A stretch of DNA of 64,000 bases from Chryseobacterium sp. CH21 (GCF_004119445.1 NZ_QICI01000082.1:91616-155615); one strand, 5' to 3'; shown: positions 26,617 to 36,113, counted from the first letter of the stretch. A program made the numbers and translations. Notes: generated from the letters alone by a model not told the origin.

Positions 26617-29274
26617 TTAAAAATTATACCATTGGATCAAATGTTCAGCCACTCTGTTACGCGAATTGTCCACTGTAGGTAAGGTTTCTTCCACATAGAT
26701 ATAAGAAGAGGCCCTCTTCAGAAGTTTCTTGAAAAGATTAAAAAGTAATGGCTGCCGGAAATCTATAAACTGAGGTTTATAATCATCCCTGTATCCTGTC
26801 GGTTGATCAACTGAATCATCTTCAGGGATATAGGAAGACTGCAGGTAAAGGAAGAGGGAAGAAGGCAATCCATTTTCTGAAAGCCATAGATTAAAACGCA
26901 AAAAATAAATACCGTCACCTTCATCTTTTCCCTGCACAGGAATAGCTGCTAAATTGATAAGCCATCCTTTTCGTCGAAGAATAAGCAGATCTTCATACAC
27001 AATTCTGGGGAAAATCTGAATAGGCATCTTGTTATACTGCTTAGAAAAATTACGATCGATGATCTGAATCAACGGATGATAGCTGACATAGATGCAAGGA
27101 TTAAATAATGACATAAGCTGATAAAGATTCGATCTGTTTGTGATGGTTTCCAGACACAGATCAAATGCATAGATCTCTTTCCTTGAAAAAGTTTCTATCA
27201 GGCATAGTGAATTATTATCTGAATGGTAGCCAACAGATATTTGGTTCAACGGAATCTGCTGTGATTTTTTCATTTGGGTGTTCGATGATGGCATTTTTAC
27301 TTCATGATCCAGCAAAGGAGGATGAATATTGGCATTAAAACTGGAATCATCATTAAGCTCAATGAGTATCTGATCCGGAAACAGACGATTGTTATAATCT
27401 CTGTGTGTTTCCGAAACTTCATCATCAAATAAATGAAGAAATCTACCGCTCATTTTGCCCATTCCCTGCATAAGTCCATTGACAACAGCTTTTGCTTTTC
27501 CTCCTGACGAGTCATCAGCCAACTGTATAAAAGCAGATCCGGCAGGAGCCTGATGTTTTGATATAGGAAGAACATCCAGATTCTTTTGACAGATCTTTAT
27601 CTCATCCGGATTTTCCAGTTTATGATGAAGATTTTCCCAAAAAGTATCAGCCCAGGAATTCTCGATATCTTTTTGGATGATATCTGGTTTGGATTCATTT
27701 TCATTTTTATAACGGTAGTATTCATGATAGAATGTAACCAGAGGAATATATTGATTATGATCATATCTGGATCTGAAGAAATCAGTCATGCTATTTTTTT
27801 CATTTCCTCTGATATCAAAAGCAGACAAGCGGTTACTAAGGTCAGACAGTAATTGTCCATATTCCTGAATCAGCGTTTTGTCAATGATATGAGTGGCAGT
27901 GGTGTAGACATCTTCATAAATAAAACCTTCCTGGCGGTAATCTGTAGGCAGATAAGGGAGTTTTTCAAAGCCCTCTCCATTTTTGTATCGTTGAAGAATG
28001 TCGTCAACTAGTGTCTGCATTTCTTCTTTGGGCAGTTTCACAATACCTGCCTGATTCTCGAGGTCAGAAATCACACGATCAAAAATTTCAGAAGTCTTAC
28101 GGAGAAGGGCTTCTCGGTGAGATATTTCGGCGGTACCGAATTCTTTTTTTGCTTCATGTAAAATAAGAACAAGTTGATGAAGTTGATGGGCAGACGGGTT
28201 GATTTCTTTATGTTTACCAAGAAATATCAGAAGATGGCTGTCCCAGTCAGGATCAATTTCAGAACATTCCAGAGTCAGCTCTAAAAAACCGACATCAACA
28301 AGTTTTAGTAAATAATTTTGTAATTCCGGAAGTGCTGCATCAATTTGTGACGAAAGTAGTTTTGCTAAAGAAGATAATGGCAAGCTTTCTTCCGAATGAT
28401 CAATGAGTTCTTTGATGTATTGATTGATTCCACTGGCCTGAATTTCCTGAAAAACTTCAATATTGGCGCAGTTCATCAGGAAAGTGAAACGATCCTCCGT
28501 TTCTGCTATGCTGCTATTGGTATTTACCAATAATAGATTTTGCAGAGCAGGATGTTGTTCCATCAGTTTTTTTATTCTTTTCAGCAGTTTATTGTTTAAC
28601 CTTATTTTGCAATTCAGGATAGTTGGAAGTGAAGACGGCTTAGAACTGTTATCTGATTCCGTTTTTGTAAGACCTAAATAAGTAAATGTACTGAAGGGTG
28701 AGGTTTTATAGGTCATTCGCGTCAGATAACGAAGAATGCTGAATTCAATGCGTTCACTATATTTATTAGGAGTAGCAGGCATAAGAGCAAAACCATCCAG
28801 CTGCTCATACAGATCTTTGCTTGAAAGTAAAACTCCGTTTTTGAAAGGATATTCTCCGATAAGTTTTTGAATCTCCTGCCTGGATGATGATTGATAATTT
28901 TGGAACTTTACTTCCCATAGCTCCAAAAACTCTTTATAAGTAGCATTTGCATGCTGCCATTCATGCCAATATTCTTTAAAAAGCTCAAATGTTTCCGGCT
29001 GTATCTTTTCAATCAGAGTTAAAGCATTCTGCCGGCTGTTGTAGATTGAACGTTTTAGATTGAGCAACTGCTTTTGTTGCAGATTATCAGTACTTTTTTC
29101 AATAAGAAGATATAATTGGTCGCATAAATTTTCATTACTTATCTTTTGAAGTTCAGTAATCTTCTGCCAGGTTTCCAACTGATGTTGAGCATCAGGAATA
29201 ACGAGTGTATTCAGGCTTTGTACAGGTAATGCGGCAAATCGGGTGAAAATATAGGGTAAAATATTCAGGCTCAT
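26617..29274 (-). CDS. Lantibiotic dehydratase, N-terminal (glutamylation) part of a split LanB
   Basis: An 885-residue protein that begins with the LanB-type NILPYIFTRFAALP segment and contains the SPFSTFTYLGLTK motif at about 200. LanB N-domains use glutamyl-tRNA to glutamylate Ser and Thr of the precursor. The length fits the N-part alone, with the elimination domain encoded by the next gene, as in split-LanB lanthipeptide clusters of Bacteroidetes. It ends 4 nt before the predicted ATG of that gene and starts 7 nt after the exporter gene. It acts in the cytoplasm on the peptide encoded at 23546. Confidence 0.9.
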   Translation of the reverse strand: MSLNILPYIFTRFAALPVQSLNTLVIPDAQHQLETWQKITELQKISNENLCDQLYLLIEKSTDNLQQKQLLNLKRSIYNSRQNALTLIEKIQPETFELFKEYWHEWQHANATYKEFLELWEVKFQNYQSSSRQEIQKLIGEYPFKNGVLLSSKDLYEQLDGFALMPATPNKYSERIEFSILRYLTRMTYKTSPFSTFTYLGLTKTESDNSSKPSSLPTILNCKIRLNNKLLKRIKKLMEQHPALQNLLLVNTNSSIAETEDRFTFLMNCANIEVFQEIQASGINQYIKELIDHSEESLPLSSLAKLLSSQIDAALPELQNYLLKLVDVGFLELTLECSEIDPDWDSHLLIFLGKHKEINPSAHQLHQLVLILHEAKKEFGTAEISHREALLRKTSEIFDRVISDLENQAGIVKLPKEEMQTLVDDILQRYKNGEGFEKLPYLPTDYRQEGFIYEDVYTTATHIIDKTLIQEYGQLLSDLSNRLSAFDIRGNEKNSMTDFFRSRYDHNQYIPLVTFYHEYYRYKNENESKPDIIQKDIENSWADTFWENLHHKLENPDEIKICQKNLDVLPISKHQAPAGSAFIQLADDSSGGKAKAVVNGLMQGMGKMSGRFLHLFDDEVSETHRDYNNRLFPDQILIELNDDSSFNANIHPPLLDHEVKMPSSNTQMKKSQQIPLNQISVGYHSDNNSLCLIETFSRKEIYAFDLCLETITNRSNLYQLMSLFNPCIYVSYHPLIQIIDRNFSKQYNKMPIQIFPRIVYEDLLILRRKGWLINLAAIPVQGKDEGDGIYFLRFNLWLSENGLPSSLFLYLQSSYIPEDDSVDQPTGYRDDYKPQFIDFRQPLLFNLFKKLLKRASSYIYVEETLPTVDNSRNRVAEHLIQWYNF

Positions 29275-29281
29275 TTTTTTA

Positions 29282-31504
29282 TTATTTTCCTAGTTCTAAT
29301 TGATTTTTAACTAAATTAAAATAGGCTCCTTTTGACCTTGTTAAAGTCTCATGAGTTCCTTGTTCAACAATACATCCTTTATCCATGACAATGATATTAT
29401 CGGCATGTACCACGGTGCTTAGTCTGTGCGCTACAATAACCACAGTTCGGCCCATGAAGAAGCTATTCAGATTTTCAACAATTAGTCTTTCATTGTTGGC
29501 ATCCAGTGAGTTGGTAGCTTCATCCAGAAATATATAATCAGGTTGTCTGTAAATAAGGCGTGCTATGAGCAAACGTTGTTTCTGTCCTTCACTAAGTCCG
29601 GTTCCATCTGTTCCGATTAAAGTTTCGTAAGAAAAGGGCAGGCTTTCTATATAGTCTTTCATATTGACCATTTTACATGCGTTTTTTACTCTTTGCATAT
29701 CTTTCTCTGAGTTTCCGATCCAGATATTGCCGGCTATTGTGTCTGTGAAAATAAATGAGTCCTGCATGACGGCTCCACAATTTCTGCGTAAACTTTTTGT
29801 GGTGATCATTTCGAGATCTTGCCCACAGAAACTAATCATCCCTTGCGTAGCCGGGAAAAACTTAAGCAGGAGCTTGAGAAGTGTTGTTTTTCCGCTTCCG
29901 CTCATTCCTACGATGGCGGTTACTTTTCCTGCGGGTATAGTCAGATTAATGTTCTTTAATACTTCAGGAGATAACTTGCCATAACGGAAATAAACGTTCT
30001 TTAATTCTATTGTACCAGGATTCCCTTTGGATAGCACTTGACTTGAATAGGCATCTTCCGTGGGTTCATATTCCACTTCTGAGATACGCTGCAGACTGAA
30101 CTTTGCATTCTGCATAGAGCGGATAAAATCTGATAGCTGATTGATTGTACCGTTTAATGCTCCATACATATACGTAATTGAAAGCATAGCTCCAAGTGAC
30201 AGATTTCCGCTGATGACCAGAGAAGCGGTTAGAAATGTTGTTGATACTCCGGCTGCTTCATTGATAAACAGGGCAACTCCCTGTATTCGCTGATCTAGCT
30301 TCAGACTTTCCATCTTAACCGTGTAGGTTTCTTCCTGCATTGCTTTCCAAAGCTGGTTTTTTTCCATTTCTGCGCCAGTCAGTTTTATTTCCGTCATCGC
30401 CTCAAAAGTTTCTATCTGATGGCGTTGGGTATTGGCCAGCAAGCTGAATGTACGCTGATCCAGACGTCTTCTTTTTTCTTCAAAAAAATTAGTCCATAGC
30501 ACACTGATAATACCGGCCGATAAAAATAACAGGAAAAGTTTCCAGTTGTAGTAGCATAATAATCCGCCATTTACAACAAGAATTATAGCGGAAAGCCCCG
30601 CGCTGACACAGTGTTTTGTAAGAAACTCTTCAATCCTCTGATTATCATAAATTCTTTGCAGATTATCTCCGCTGCTTCTGTATTCGAAGAAGGAAAGCTT
30701 AAGCTGCATCAGCTTATCTATAAATTCATAGATTAGTTTAATACTAATACTCATTCCTACCTTAAAAAGTAATCTGCTGCGTAGAAAATCTATAAAGATC
30801 CTTCCGGTAAACAAGAGAAGTTGACCAATGCAGATCAGAGATAATATTCCAATATCTTTTCGGGTAATCGCTTTATCCACAACAGCCTGAGTAAGCAGCG
30901 GAATGGCTAATGTTAAAAGTGTAGCGGCCAAAAGTGTCCCTATAATAAAGGATATGTTTTTATAATGATGATCTATTCGTTTTAATAAAGAAAACAGACT
31001 GATTGGAGGGTCTGGTAAATCTTCTACCTGATCAAAAACTTCTGTAGTTTCTAGAAAGAAGGCAATTCCTTTGTCGTCTTCTCCGGGTAATTTCCAGTGG
31101 CCAAGAAAATCGTTGAGGGAGTAACGCATCGTTTTTCCAAGGGCCGGATTTCCCACATAAGCATGTCTTTCAGTAAGATGCCATAAAACAACAAAGTGGT
31201 TATGATCCCAATGAAGTATACAAGGCAGCGGAGCTTTTTCCAGCAATACTTTCTGGTTTATTTCTGCTGCTAATGTTTTGAATCCAAGCTGTTCTGCTGC
31301 ATATTTTAAGCCTGATACAGAGGTGCCCTGACTGCGGACATCACACAGATCTCTTAAATGATTTAAGGATAATTCTTTTCCATAATAAGTGGTAATCATT
31401 TTAAGGCATGTAGGCCCACAGTCCATGGTGTCAAACTGTCGGAAAAACGGGTAATGCTGTCCTTTGAAGTATTGATTTATCCTTTGAAGTATTTTATTAC
31501 TCAT
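29282..31504 (-). CDS. Peptidase-containing ABC exporter (C39 protease/LanT type)
   Basis: A 740-residue exporter. The N-terminal C39 protease domain has the catalytic Cys motif MDCGPTCLKM (about residue 28) and the His motif HNHFVVL. Membrane segments cover about 180-440. The ATPase domain (about 490-740) has Walker A GMSGSGKTT, signature LSEGQKQR, Walker B YIFLDEATNSLD and H-loop VAHR. It should cut the leader after the GG at the end of LQGG and export the core peptide. It is the first gene of the minus arm; a perfect TGCAA-N5-TTGCA palindrome lies about 95 nt upstream. Confidence 0.92.
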   Translation of the reverse strand: MSNKILQRINQYFKGQHYPFFRQFDTMDCGPTCLKMITTYYGKELSLNHLRDLCDVRSQGTSVSGLKYAAEQLGFKTLAAEINQKVLLEKAPLPCILHWDHNHFVVLWHLTERHAYVGNPALGKTMRYSLNDFLGHWKLPGEDDKGIAFFLETTEVFDQVEDLPDPPISLFSLLKRIDHHYKNISFIIGTLLAATLLTLAIPLLTQAVVDKAITRKDIGILSLICIGQLLLFTGRIFIDFLRSRLLFKVGMSISIKLIYEFIDKLMQLKLSFFEYRSSGDNLQRIYDNQRIEEFLTKHCVSAGLSAIILVVNGGLLCYYNWKLFLLFLSAGIISVLWTNFFEEKRRRLDQRTFSLLANTQRHQIETFEAMTEIKLTGAEMEKNQLWKAMQEETYTVKMESLKLDQRIQGVALFINEAAGVSTTFLTASLVISGNLSLGAMLSITYMYGALNGTINQLSDFIRSMQNAKFSLQRISEVEYEPTEDAYSSQVLSKGNPGTIELKNVYFRYGKLSPEVLKNINLTIPAGKVTAIVGMSGSGKTTLLKLLLKFFPATQGMISFCGQDLEMITTKSLRRNCGAVMQDSFIFTDTIAGNIWIGNSEKDMQRVKNACKMVNMKDYIESLPFSYETLIGTDGTGLSEGQKQRLLIARLIYRQPDYIFLDEATNSLDANNERLIVENLNSFFMGRTVVIVAHRLSTVVHADNIIVMDKGCIVEQGTHETLTRSKGAYFNLVKNQLELGK

Positions 31505-31992
31505 TTACTGAATGTATATTTATTTACATATGATTGAAAAAAAATTCTGTAATTGAATTGACTATCTTCAAGCAGAGTTTAGATCAAATTAATTAATGCA
31601 ATTAAGTTGCAATATATGAAAATATTTATACTCTAGGATATTATTTTTGGTGTCAGCTTATTAAATAAAATATAATCAGTATTACGGAGTACATTATGCT
31701 GTTATTGGGGGCGCTTTAATGGCTTATACGTATAATGAAAGGAAACAGTATCTCTAGAAATGGCACAGTAAGACCGGAAACTAAATGATATATTCTTAGT
31801 GTATGAAACCGAGAATGTATAGAGGATATGCATAGAACTTGATTGTAGATTTATTCAAGTTTTAAGTTGCAAAGTTTTAGGAAAAAAGAGATCAAAATAA
31901 GCTTGTTGTACTTCTTAAACATTGATAATCAAAATACATTTAAGAAGTACAATAGCACAGCTGATTGGAGAAGTACTAACTTCTCAGTTGAT
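31505..31992. other. Intergenic region upstream of the RiPP exporter
   Basis: No gene seen. It holds the operator palindrome at 31597-31611. A short open stretch near 31675-31755 (ending ERKQYL) has no start codon or family match. Confidence 0.6.
31597..31611 (-). promoter_or_regulatory. Operator palindrome upstream of the exporter (site D)
   Basis: A perfect TGCAA-N5-TTGCA. A possible minus-strand -7 box, TTAATTTG (31585-31592), follows. It is the strongest match of the motif shared by the four RiPP transcription units. Confidence 0.6.
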
Positions 31993-32478
31993 CTATTTCT
32001 TTGCTTGCAGAGACAAATTATCTAAATAAACAGCCTGATGTACACCATTTAGTAAAACTTTCAGCCCCAAATGAGAATCCTTTTTCAAAGAGATCGTAAA
32101 AGTTTTTTTCTCTCCTGTTATTTTTGAAGGTTTAGTAATGGAAACATAAGTCTTTGGATCAGCCGGGCTGCTTACTGAGAAAAGCTCTAATGTTGTTTCG
32201 CCTCCATTATCCGAAAGGTCAAGAGAAAGAGTATAAGTTCCGGCTTTGATTTCCGGAGTCACCAGATACATATTTTCCCCAGGGTTGCTCATGGAGTAAA
32301 AGATAATTTTTTTATCACTTGCATACAACATGGCTTTTCCGGGTTGAGCGGTCCAGCATTTATTGATATCTTTCCAGGCATCAAAGTTTTCTACAAGAGC
32401 AGCTACTGGTTTGCACTGTGCATTTGCTGTTAAAAATCCTCCTATAACAGCCATTCCCGCAAATACGATTTTTTTCAT
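31993..32478 (-). CDS. Secreted protein with a jelly-roll-like domain
   Basis: A 161-residue protein with a signal peptide (MKKIVFAGMAVIGGFLTANA). The remainder is beta-rich, with VENFDAWKDINKCWTAQ near the start and YLDNLSLQ near the end. This is the pattern of carbohydrate-binding or 'choice-of-anchor'-type jelly rolls, whose final strand often reads Y-x-D-N-L/I. It has no T9SS sorting domain. The function is unknown; an adhesion or glycan-binding role is possible. Confidence 0.65.
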   Translation of the reverse strand: MKKIVFAGMAVIGGFLTANAQCKPVAALVENFDAWKDINKCWTAQPGKAMLYASDKKIIFYSMSNPGENMYLVTPEIKAGTYTLSLDLSDNGGETTLELFSVSSPADPKTYVSITKPSKITGEKKTFTISLKKDSHLGLKVLLNGVHQAVYLDNLSLQAKK

Positions 32479-32730
32479 GTACTATTTTTATTTATAATGA
32501 GTAAAAATAATATAAAAATATTGTATTGACTACGCTCATTGTATGATTTAAATTAGTTTTTGAGACCGCTCATAGAAGTAATTACAAGTAAATAATACCA
32601 AACAGGGTATTTCATTGGGTGTTTTGAATCTCGCGGGTTATTATTTTATTTCAGAATTAATTCTTTTCTTTTTGGAAAGAGAATCATAACTTAGATTTAA
32701 ATAGTAAAGCTGCTTTCCCTTTTTTATTAA

Positions 32731-32861
32731 ACCACAAAAGATTGAAACACTTAAGTGAGCTTCAGAGGATATCCTGATGCAAAATAAGTTCACATAAGTT
32801 TTTAAAAACTTTGATTTTATTCTGTGTACTAAAGTGTTTAAGAAACAAAAACTTTTGTGAC
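32731..32861. repeat. Inverted-repeat intergenic element
   Basis: Left arm 32733-32756 (CACAAAAG..ACACTTAAGT) and right arm 32828-32859 (ACTAAAGTGT..CTTTTGTG) are imperfect reverse complements around a ~70-nt centre. The size and form resemble small non-autonomous repeats (MITE-like) of Chryseobacterium-type genomes. Only one copy is in this window. A 79-codon minus-strand ORF across it is probably not a gene. Confidence 0.5.
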
Positions 32862-32897
32862 TAAGTTTAAATAGCTTCACTATATAAAATATAAGAA

Positions 32898-33305
32898 ATG
32901 AAAAAAATAATATTTTTTGCGATTATGGTTACAAATGTGGTCTTTACAAAAGCACAAACAATAGAATCCAGCAGCCGAAGTACTATTGGCTATATCAAAA
33001 GTGACGGAACCATCGAAAACAGCAGCAGAGCAACGATAGGGTATATCAAAAGCGATGGTACTATTGAAAACAGTAGTCGTTCAACCATTGGTTATATTAA
33101 AAATGATGGAACTATTGAAAATAGCAGTCATTCTACAGTAGGGTATGTAAAGAAAGATGGAACGGTAGAAAACAGCAGTCGCTCTACTTTAGGCTATATC
33201 AAAGATGACGGAACTGTTGAAAATGCAAGCCGTAGTACGATAGGCTATGCCAGAGGTATTCAAAAAGAATGGGCAGCAGTGGTGTATTTCTTTTTTAAGC
33301 TTTAG
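32898..33305 (+). CDS. Secreted protein of 17-residue repeats
   Basis: A 135-residue protein with a signal peptide (about 1-20) followed by five full units and one partial unit of a 17-residue repeat. The consensus is IENSSRSTIGYIKSDGT. The repeat unit is 51 bp and the copies differ mainly at synonymous sites. It ends in a short hydrophobic tail (AAVVYFFFKL). The units are probably short beta-hairpin repeats. I recognise no assigned function. Confidence 0.75.
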   Translation: MKKIIFFAIMVTNVVFTKAQTIESSSRSTIGYIKSDGTIENSSRATIGYIKSDGTIENSSRSTIGYIKNDGTIENSSHSTVGYVKKDGTVENSSRSTLGYIKDDGTVENASRSTIGYARGIQKEWAAVVYFFFKL

Positions 33306-33475
33306 ATGGAATTTTTATAAATCATGGTCATTATTTTTAGCTATGATTTTACTCTAGAGATTAAAATAGTAAATAAAATAAGCTATACATAGAAAAATTT
33401 TCTAGATGTGGTAGGCCTTAAAGCCTTATTGGCGTATAAATTGATACTACAAACTGAATTGAATTTTGATGACTA

Positions 33476-35275
33476 ATGACTAGAACGACTGTAACTCTGA
33501 TTTTCTTTTTAAGTGGTTTTTCCTTTTTAAATGCGCAGGAGAAGAAAGACTCGCTGTACTACAAAATAGAAGAGTTTTCGGATAAGAGAAAAGTGACTAA
33601 ATTCATTCACCGCTTTATATTCCGTAGAGAACCGGATTCCACTTCTGTAGGTTCCAGAACAGAGAAACTTTCACAGGAGGCTTACAACAAAAAGCATATC
33701 AGAAATATCAGGATAGAAACCATAGATCCTTTTGGATACAATTCTAAAGATAGTAAAGAAAGATCAAGATGGTATGATTGGGTTGCAGATCATCTTCATG
33801 CCAGTACCAAAAAATCTACAGTTGATAATTATCTGCTTTTTAAGGAAGGAGAAGAATACAATGCGCAGAAACTTTATGAATCTGAACGTTTGCTGAGAAC
33901 CATGCCTTTTATAAACAGAGTGAATATCAGTGTTTCAGACAGTACTTCCAGCAAAGATTCTATTGATGTAGTGGTAAAAGTTCTTGATTCCTGGAGTCTG
34001 AAACCGAGACTCAGCTATTCAGGAAGTAAGATCGGTTTGGGAGTTACTGAAGAAAATGTATTGGGATTAGGTCATACCTTCGATTTCCTTTACAGAAATG
34101 ATTCCAAAGAGCATCAGAATTATCTTTTAGGAAGCTATACGGCTTATAACCTTTTCGGAACTTATATTAATGCTCAGCTTCTTGGGGAAAGGGATTTTTA
34201 TAAAAATGAAAGAATCAATTTTAATGTAAGAAGAGACTTTTTCTCACCTTTGACGAAATGGGCAGGTGGTTTCACTTTCGAATATTTTATGCGGCATGTT
34301 TTACTTCCCAACGAAACTGATACTACTTTTCCGGAAGTTCAGATTAAAGTCTACAACCAGGATTTATGGGGAGGGTATCAGATTCCCGTTTCATCAGATC
34401 CAAGCGAAAAAGTATCCAGCAATATTGCCATCATAGGGAGGTTTCAAAATTATCAGTACAAAGACAGCCCCGGAATTGATCAGTATAAATACTTTAGCTC
34501 TTACAACAGCTTTCTGATGTCTGTAGGGTTTATTCAAAGAAAGTTTTCGGTTCAGAGGAATATTTTCCAGTATGATCTTCCTGAAGATATAGCTTACGGT
34601 AATTCTGTGAATGTTATTGCAGGAGGCTTGTCAAGAAATAAAGAAGTGAATCCGTATGTAGGGATTTCTGCATCGTATGGTACTTTTACAAAGTTGGGCT
34701 ATTTTACAGTGAAAGGGCAGTTTGGAAGATTTTTTAATGAAGACAGTCAGAATAGGGAATCTTTCCGATTTGATGCAACCTATTTTACGAATCTTATGGA
34801 TTGGAAATTTGCCAAAGCAAGACATTTCTTTTCACCTACTTTAGCATTGGGAAATCCACAGCATAATTATTCTTATAAAGACAGAATTAATCTTTCTTCT
34901 GCAGATGAATTTCCTGTGTACAATTCGGATTATATCGGAACTAAGAAATTGGTTTTAAGATATCAGCTTCAGATGTTTGTGAACAAAACATGGAAGAATT
35001 TCCATTTCAGTCCTTATCTTACCGCTGCAGTGGGATGGCTGGGTATGCCAGACGATAAACTATTTAAAACAAAGGCAAATACGAAAATTGGAATTGGAGT
35101 GTTAATTAATAACCCATACCTGGTGTTCAACAGGATTCAAATTTCGTTTACTTATTATCCTCGTGTTCCTTTTGATAATAATTCGGTTTTTGATTTTAAC
35201 AGTAACAGAAACAATCTTTTACCAATGAATAATTTTGCAACAGATGTTCCGCATTTTGTGAACTTTGGAAATTAA
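33476..35275 (+). CDS. BamA/TamA-type outer-membrane protein (Omp85-like)
   Basis: A 599-residue protein with a signal peptide (cut after about NAQ), a POTRA-like stretch (about 70-170: IRNIRIETIDPFGYN, LYESERLLRTMPFINRVNISVSD and VVVKVLDSW) and a long C-terminal beta-barrel. POTRA plus barrel is the layout of Omp85 proteins that insert or export outer-membrane proteins. It is shorter than BamA and has one clear POTRA, so it is a paralogue and not the essential BamA. It converges with the anti-sigma gene, with a shared hairpin between them. Confidence 0.75.
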   Translation: MTRTTVTLIFFLSGFSFLNAQEKKDSLYYKIEEFSDKRKVTKFIHRFIFRREPDSTSVGSRTEKLSQEAYNKKHIRNIRIETIDPFGYNSKDSKERSRWYDWVADHLHASTKKSTVDNYLLFKEGEEYNAQKLYESERLLRTMPFINRVNISVSDSTSSKDSIDVVVKVLDSWSLKPRLSYSGSKIGLGVTEENVLGLGHTFDFLYRNDSKEHQNYLLGSYTAYNLFGTYINAQLLGERDFYKNERINFNVRRDFFSPLTKWAGGFTFEYFMRHVLLPNETDTTFPEVQIKVYNQDLWGGYQIPVSSDPSEKVSSNIAIIGRFQNYQYKDSPGIDQYKYFSSYNSFLMSVGFIQRKFSVQRNIFQYDLPEDIAYGNSVNVIAGGLSRNKEVNPYVGISASYGTFTKLGYFTVKGQFGRFFNEDSQNRESFRFDATYFTNLMDWKFAKARHFFSPTLALGNPQHNYSYKDRINLSSADEFPVYNSDYIGTKKLVLRYQLQMFVNKTWKNFHFSPYLTAAVGWLGMPDDKLFKTKANTKIGIGVLINNPYLVFNRIQISFTYYPRVPFDNNSVFDFNSNRNNLLPMNNFATDVPHFVNFGN

Positions 35276-35276
35276 T

Positions 35277-35304
35277 AATGGGAGTATTTTAAATAGCTCC
35301 CATT
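35277..35304. terminator. Bidirectional hairpin between convergent genes
   Basis: AATGGGAG/CTCCCATT stem, 12-nt AT-rich loop, spanning the stop of the minus-strand gene. Confidence 0.55.
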
Positions 35305-36113
35305 ACAAACATATTTTCCATTGTAGGTACTTTGCTTCCGCCTTCTTTTTCGAGCGTAATGGCAAACGCCTGAGCATTTGATATATTCGCTAAAGCAATA
35401 CTACTGTCTTTTTCTTCGGTATACATTCCTGCACTTACAGGTTTTCCGTGTTGGATAGCCCAAAGCTGGTATTGCATTCCTTCAGGAGCTTTTGGCAGCT
35501 TTTCAGCATTCAGATACACTTCTTTTGTTTTTTTATCCCAGAAAACCATTGCTTTTGCATCTGTATGCTTTTCTACGCCTTTTAGCATTACCATCTGCAT
35601 ATCAGGATTAGAGAACATATCAAGCTTCTGATTCATTCTTTTCATTTGCTGATTCTGCTGTTTTGCCTCTGCAGCCAGTAAAGTCATTTGTTTTTTATCA
35701 GATGACTGCGTATTCATCATGAATAAATTTCCGGCAACACTGATCAGGAACAACACAGAAGCTGCTATTGCATAAGGTTTCCAGCTCGTGTTTTTCTTAA
35801 TAATTGTTCCTTCTATGTTGTTTTCTTTAAGATCTTTTCTTTCAGGAATATCTATAGAAAGAGCAGGTTTTATCTCTTCAACAATCTGCTCCTGCTGAAT
35901 TTTATTCCAGATCTTAGATTTCAAATCACTTGGAGGTGTTACAGCCTGAGCTGTAGCCAGATGTTCCAAAGTCTTTTGTGCTTCTTCAAAAGCTGTTTTT
36001 ACTTCAGCATTATTTTTCATCACACACTCCAAAATACCCGCTTCCTCAGGAGAAGCATGGCCAAGAATATAAGATTCTATAATTCCGGATGATATGTATT
36101 CTTTAGTGTTCAA
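35289..36113 (-). CDS. Anti-sigma factor, RskA type
   Basis: A 274-residue protein with an N-terminal cytoplasmic zinc-free anti-sigma-like domain (YILGHASPEEAGILE at about 15-30), one transmembrane segment (about 113-131, YAIAASVLFLISVAGNLFMM) and a C-terminal RskA-like domain (GMQYQLWAIQHGKPVSAGMY at about 215). It holds the ECF sigma factor encoded just upstream (6-nt gap) at the inner membrane and releases it on a signal. The target genes are probably the divergent msrB/fasciclin/ferritin-like group, as in SigK/RskA systems of actinobacteria (inference). Confidence 0.88.
   Translation of the reverse strand: MNTKEYISSGIIESYILGHASPEEAGILECVMKNNAEVKTAFEEAQKTLEHLATAQAVTPPSDLKSKIWNKIQQEQIVEEIKPALSIDIPERKDLKENNIEGTIIKKNTSWKPYAIAASVLFLISVAGNLFMMNTQSSDKKQMTLLAAEAKQQNQQMKRMNQKLDMFSNPDMQMVMLKGVEKHTDAKAMVFWDKKTKEVYLNAEKLPKAPEGMQYQLWAIQHGKPVSAGMYTEEKDSSIALANISNAQAFAITLEKEGGSKVPTMENMFVMGAI

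Noticed and set aside
31675..31755. Short open stretch ending in ERKQYL upstream of the RiPP exporter
   Set aside because: It has no start codon near its beginning, only about 28 codons and no match to a RiPP leader or GG motif, so there is no support for a second precursor.
32641..32880. 79-codon ORF on the minus strand
   Set aside because: It lies across the inverted-repeat element at 32731-32861, has a composition unlike its neighbours and no start context; it is most likely a by-product of the repeat.
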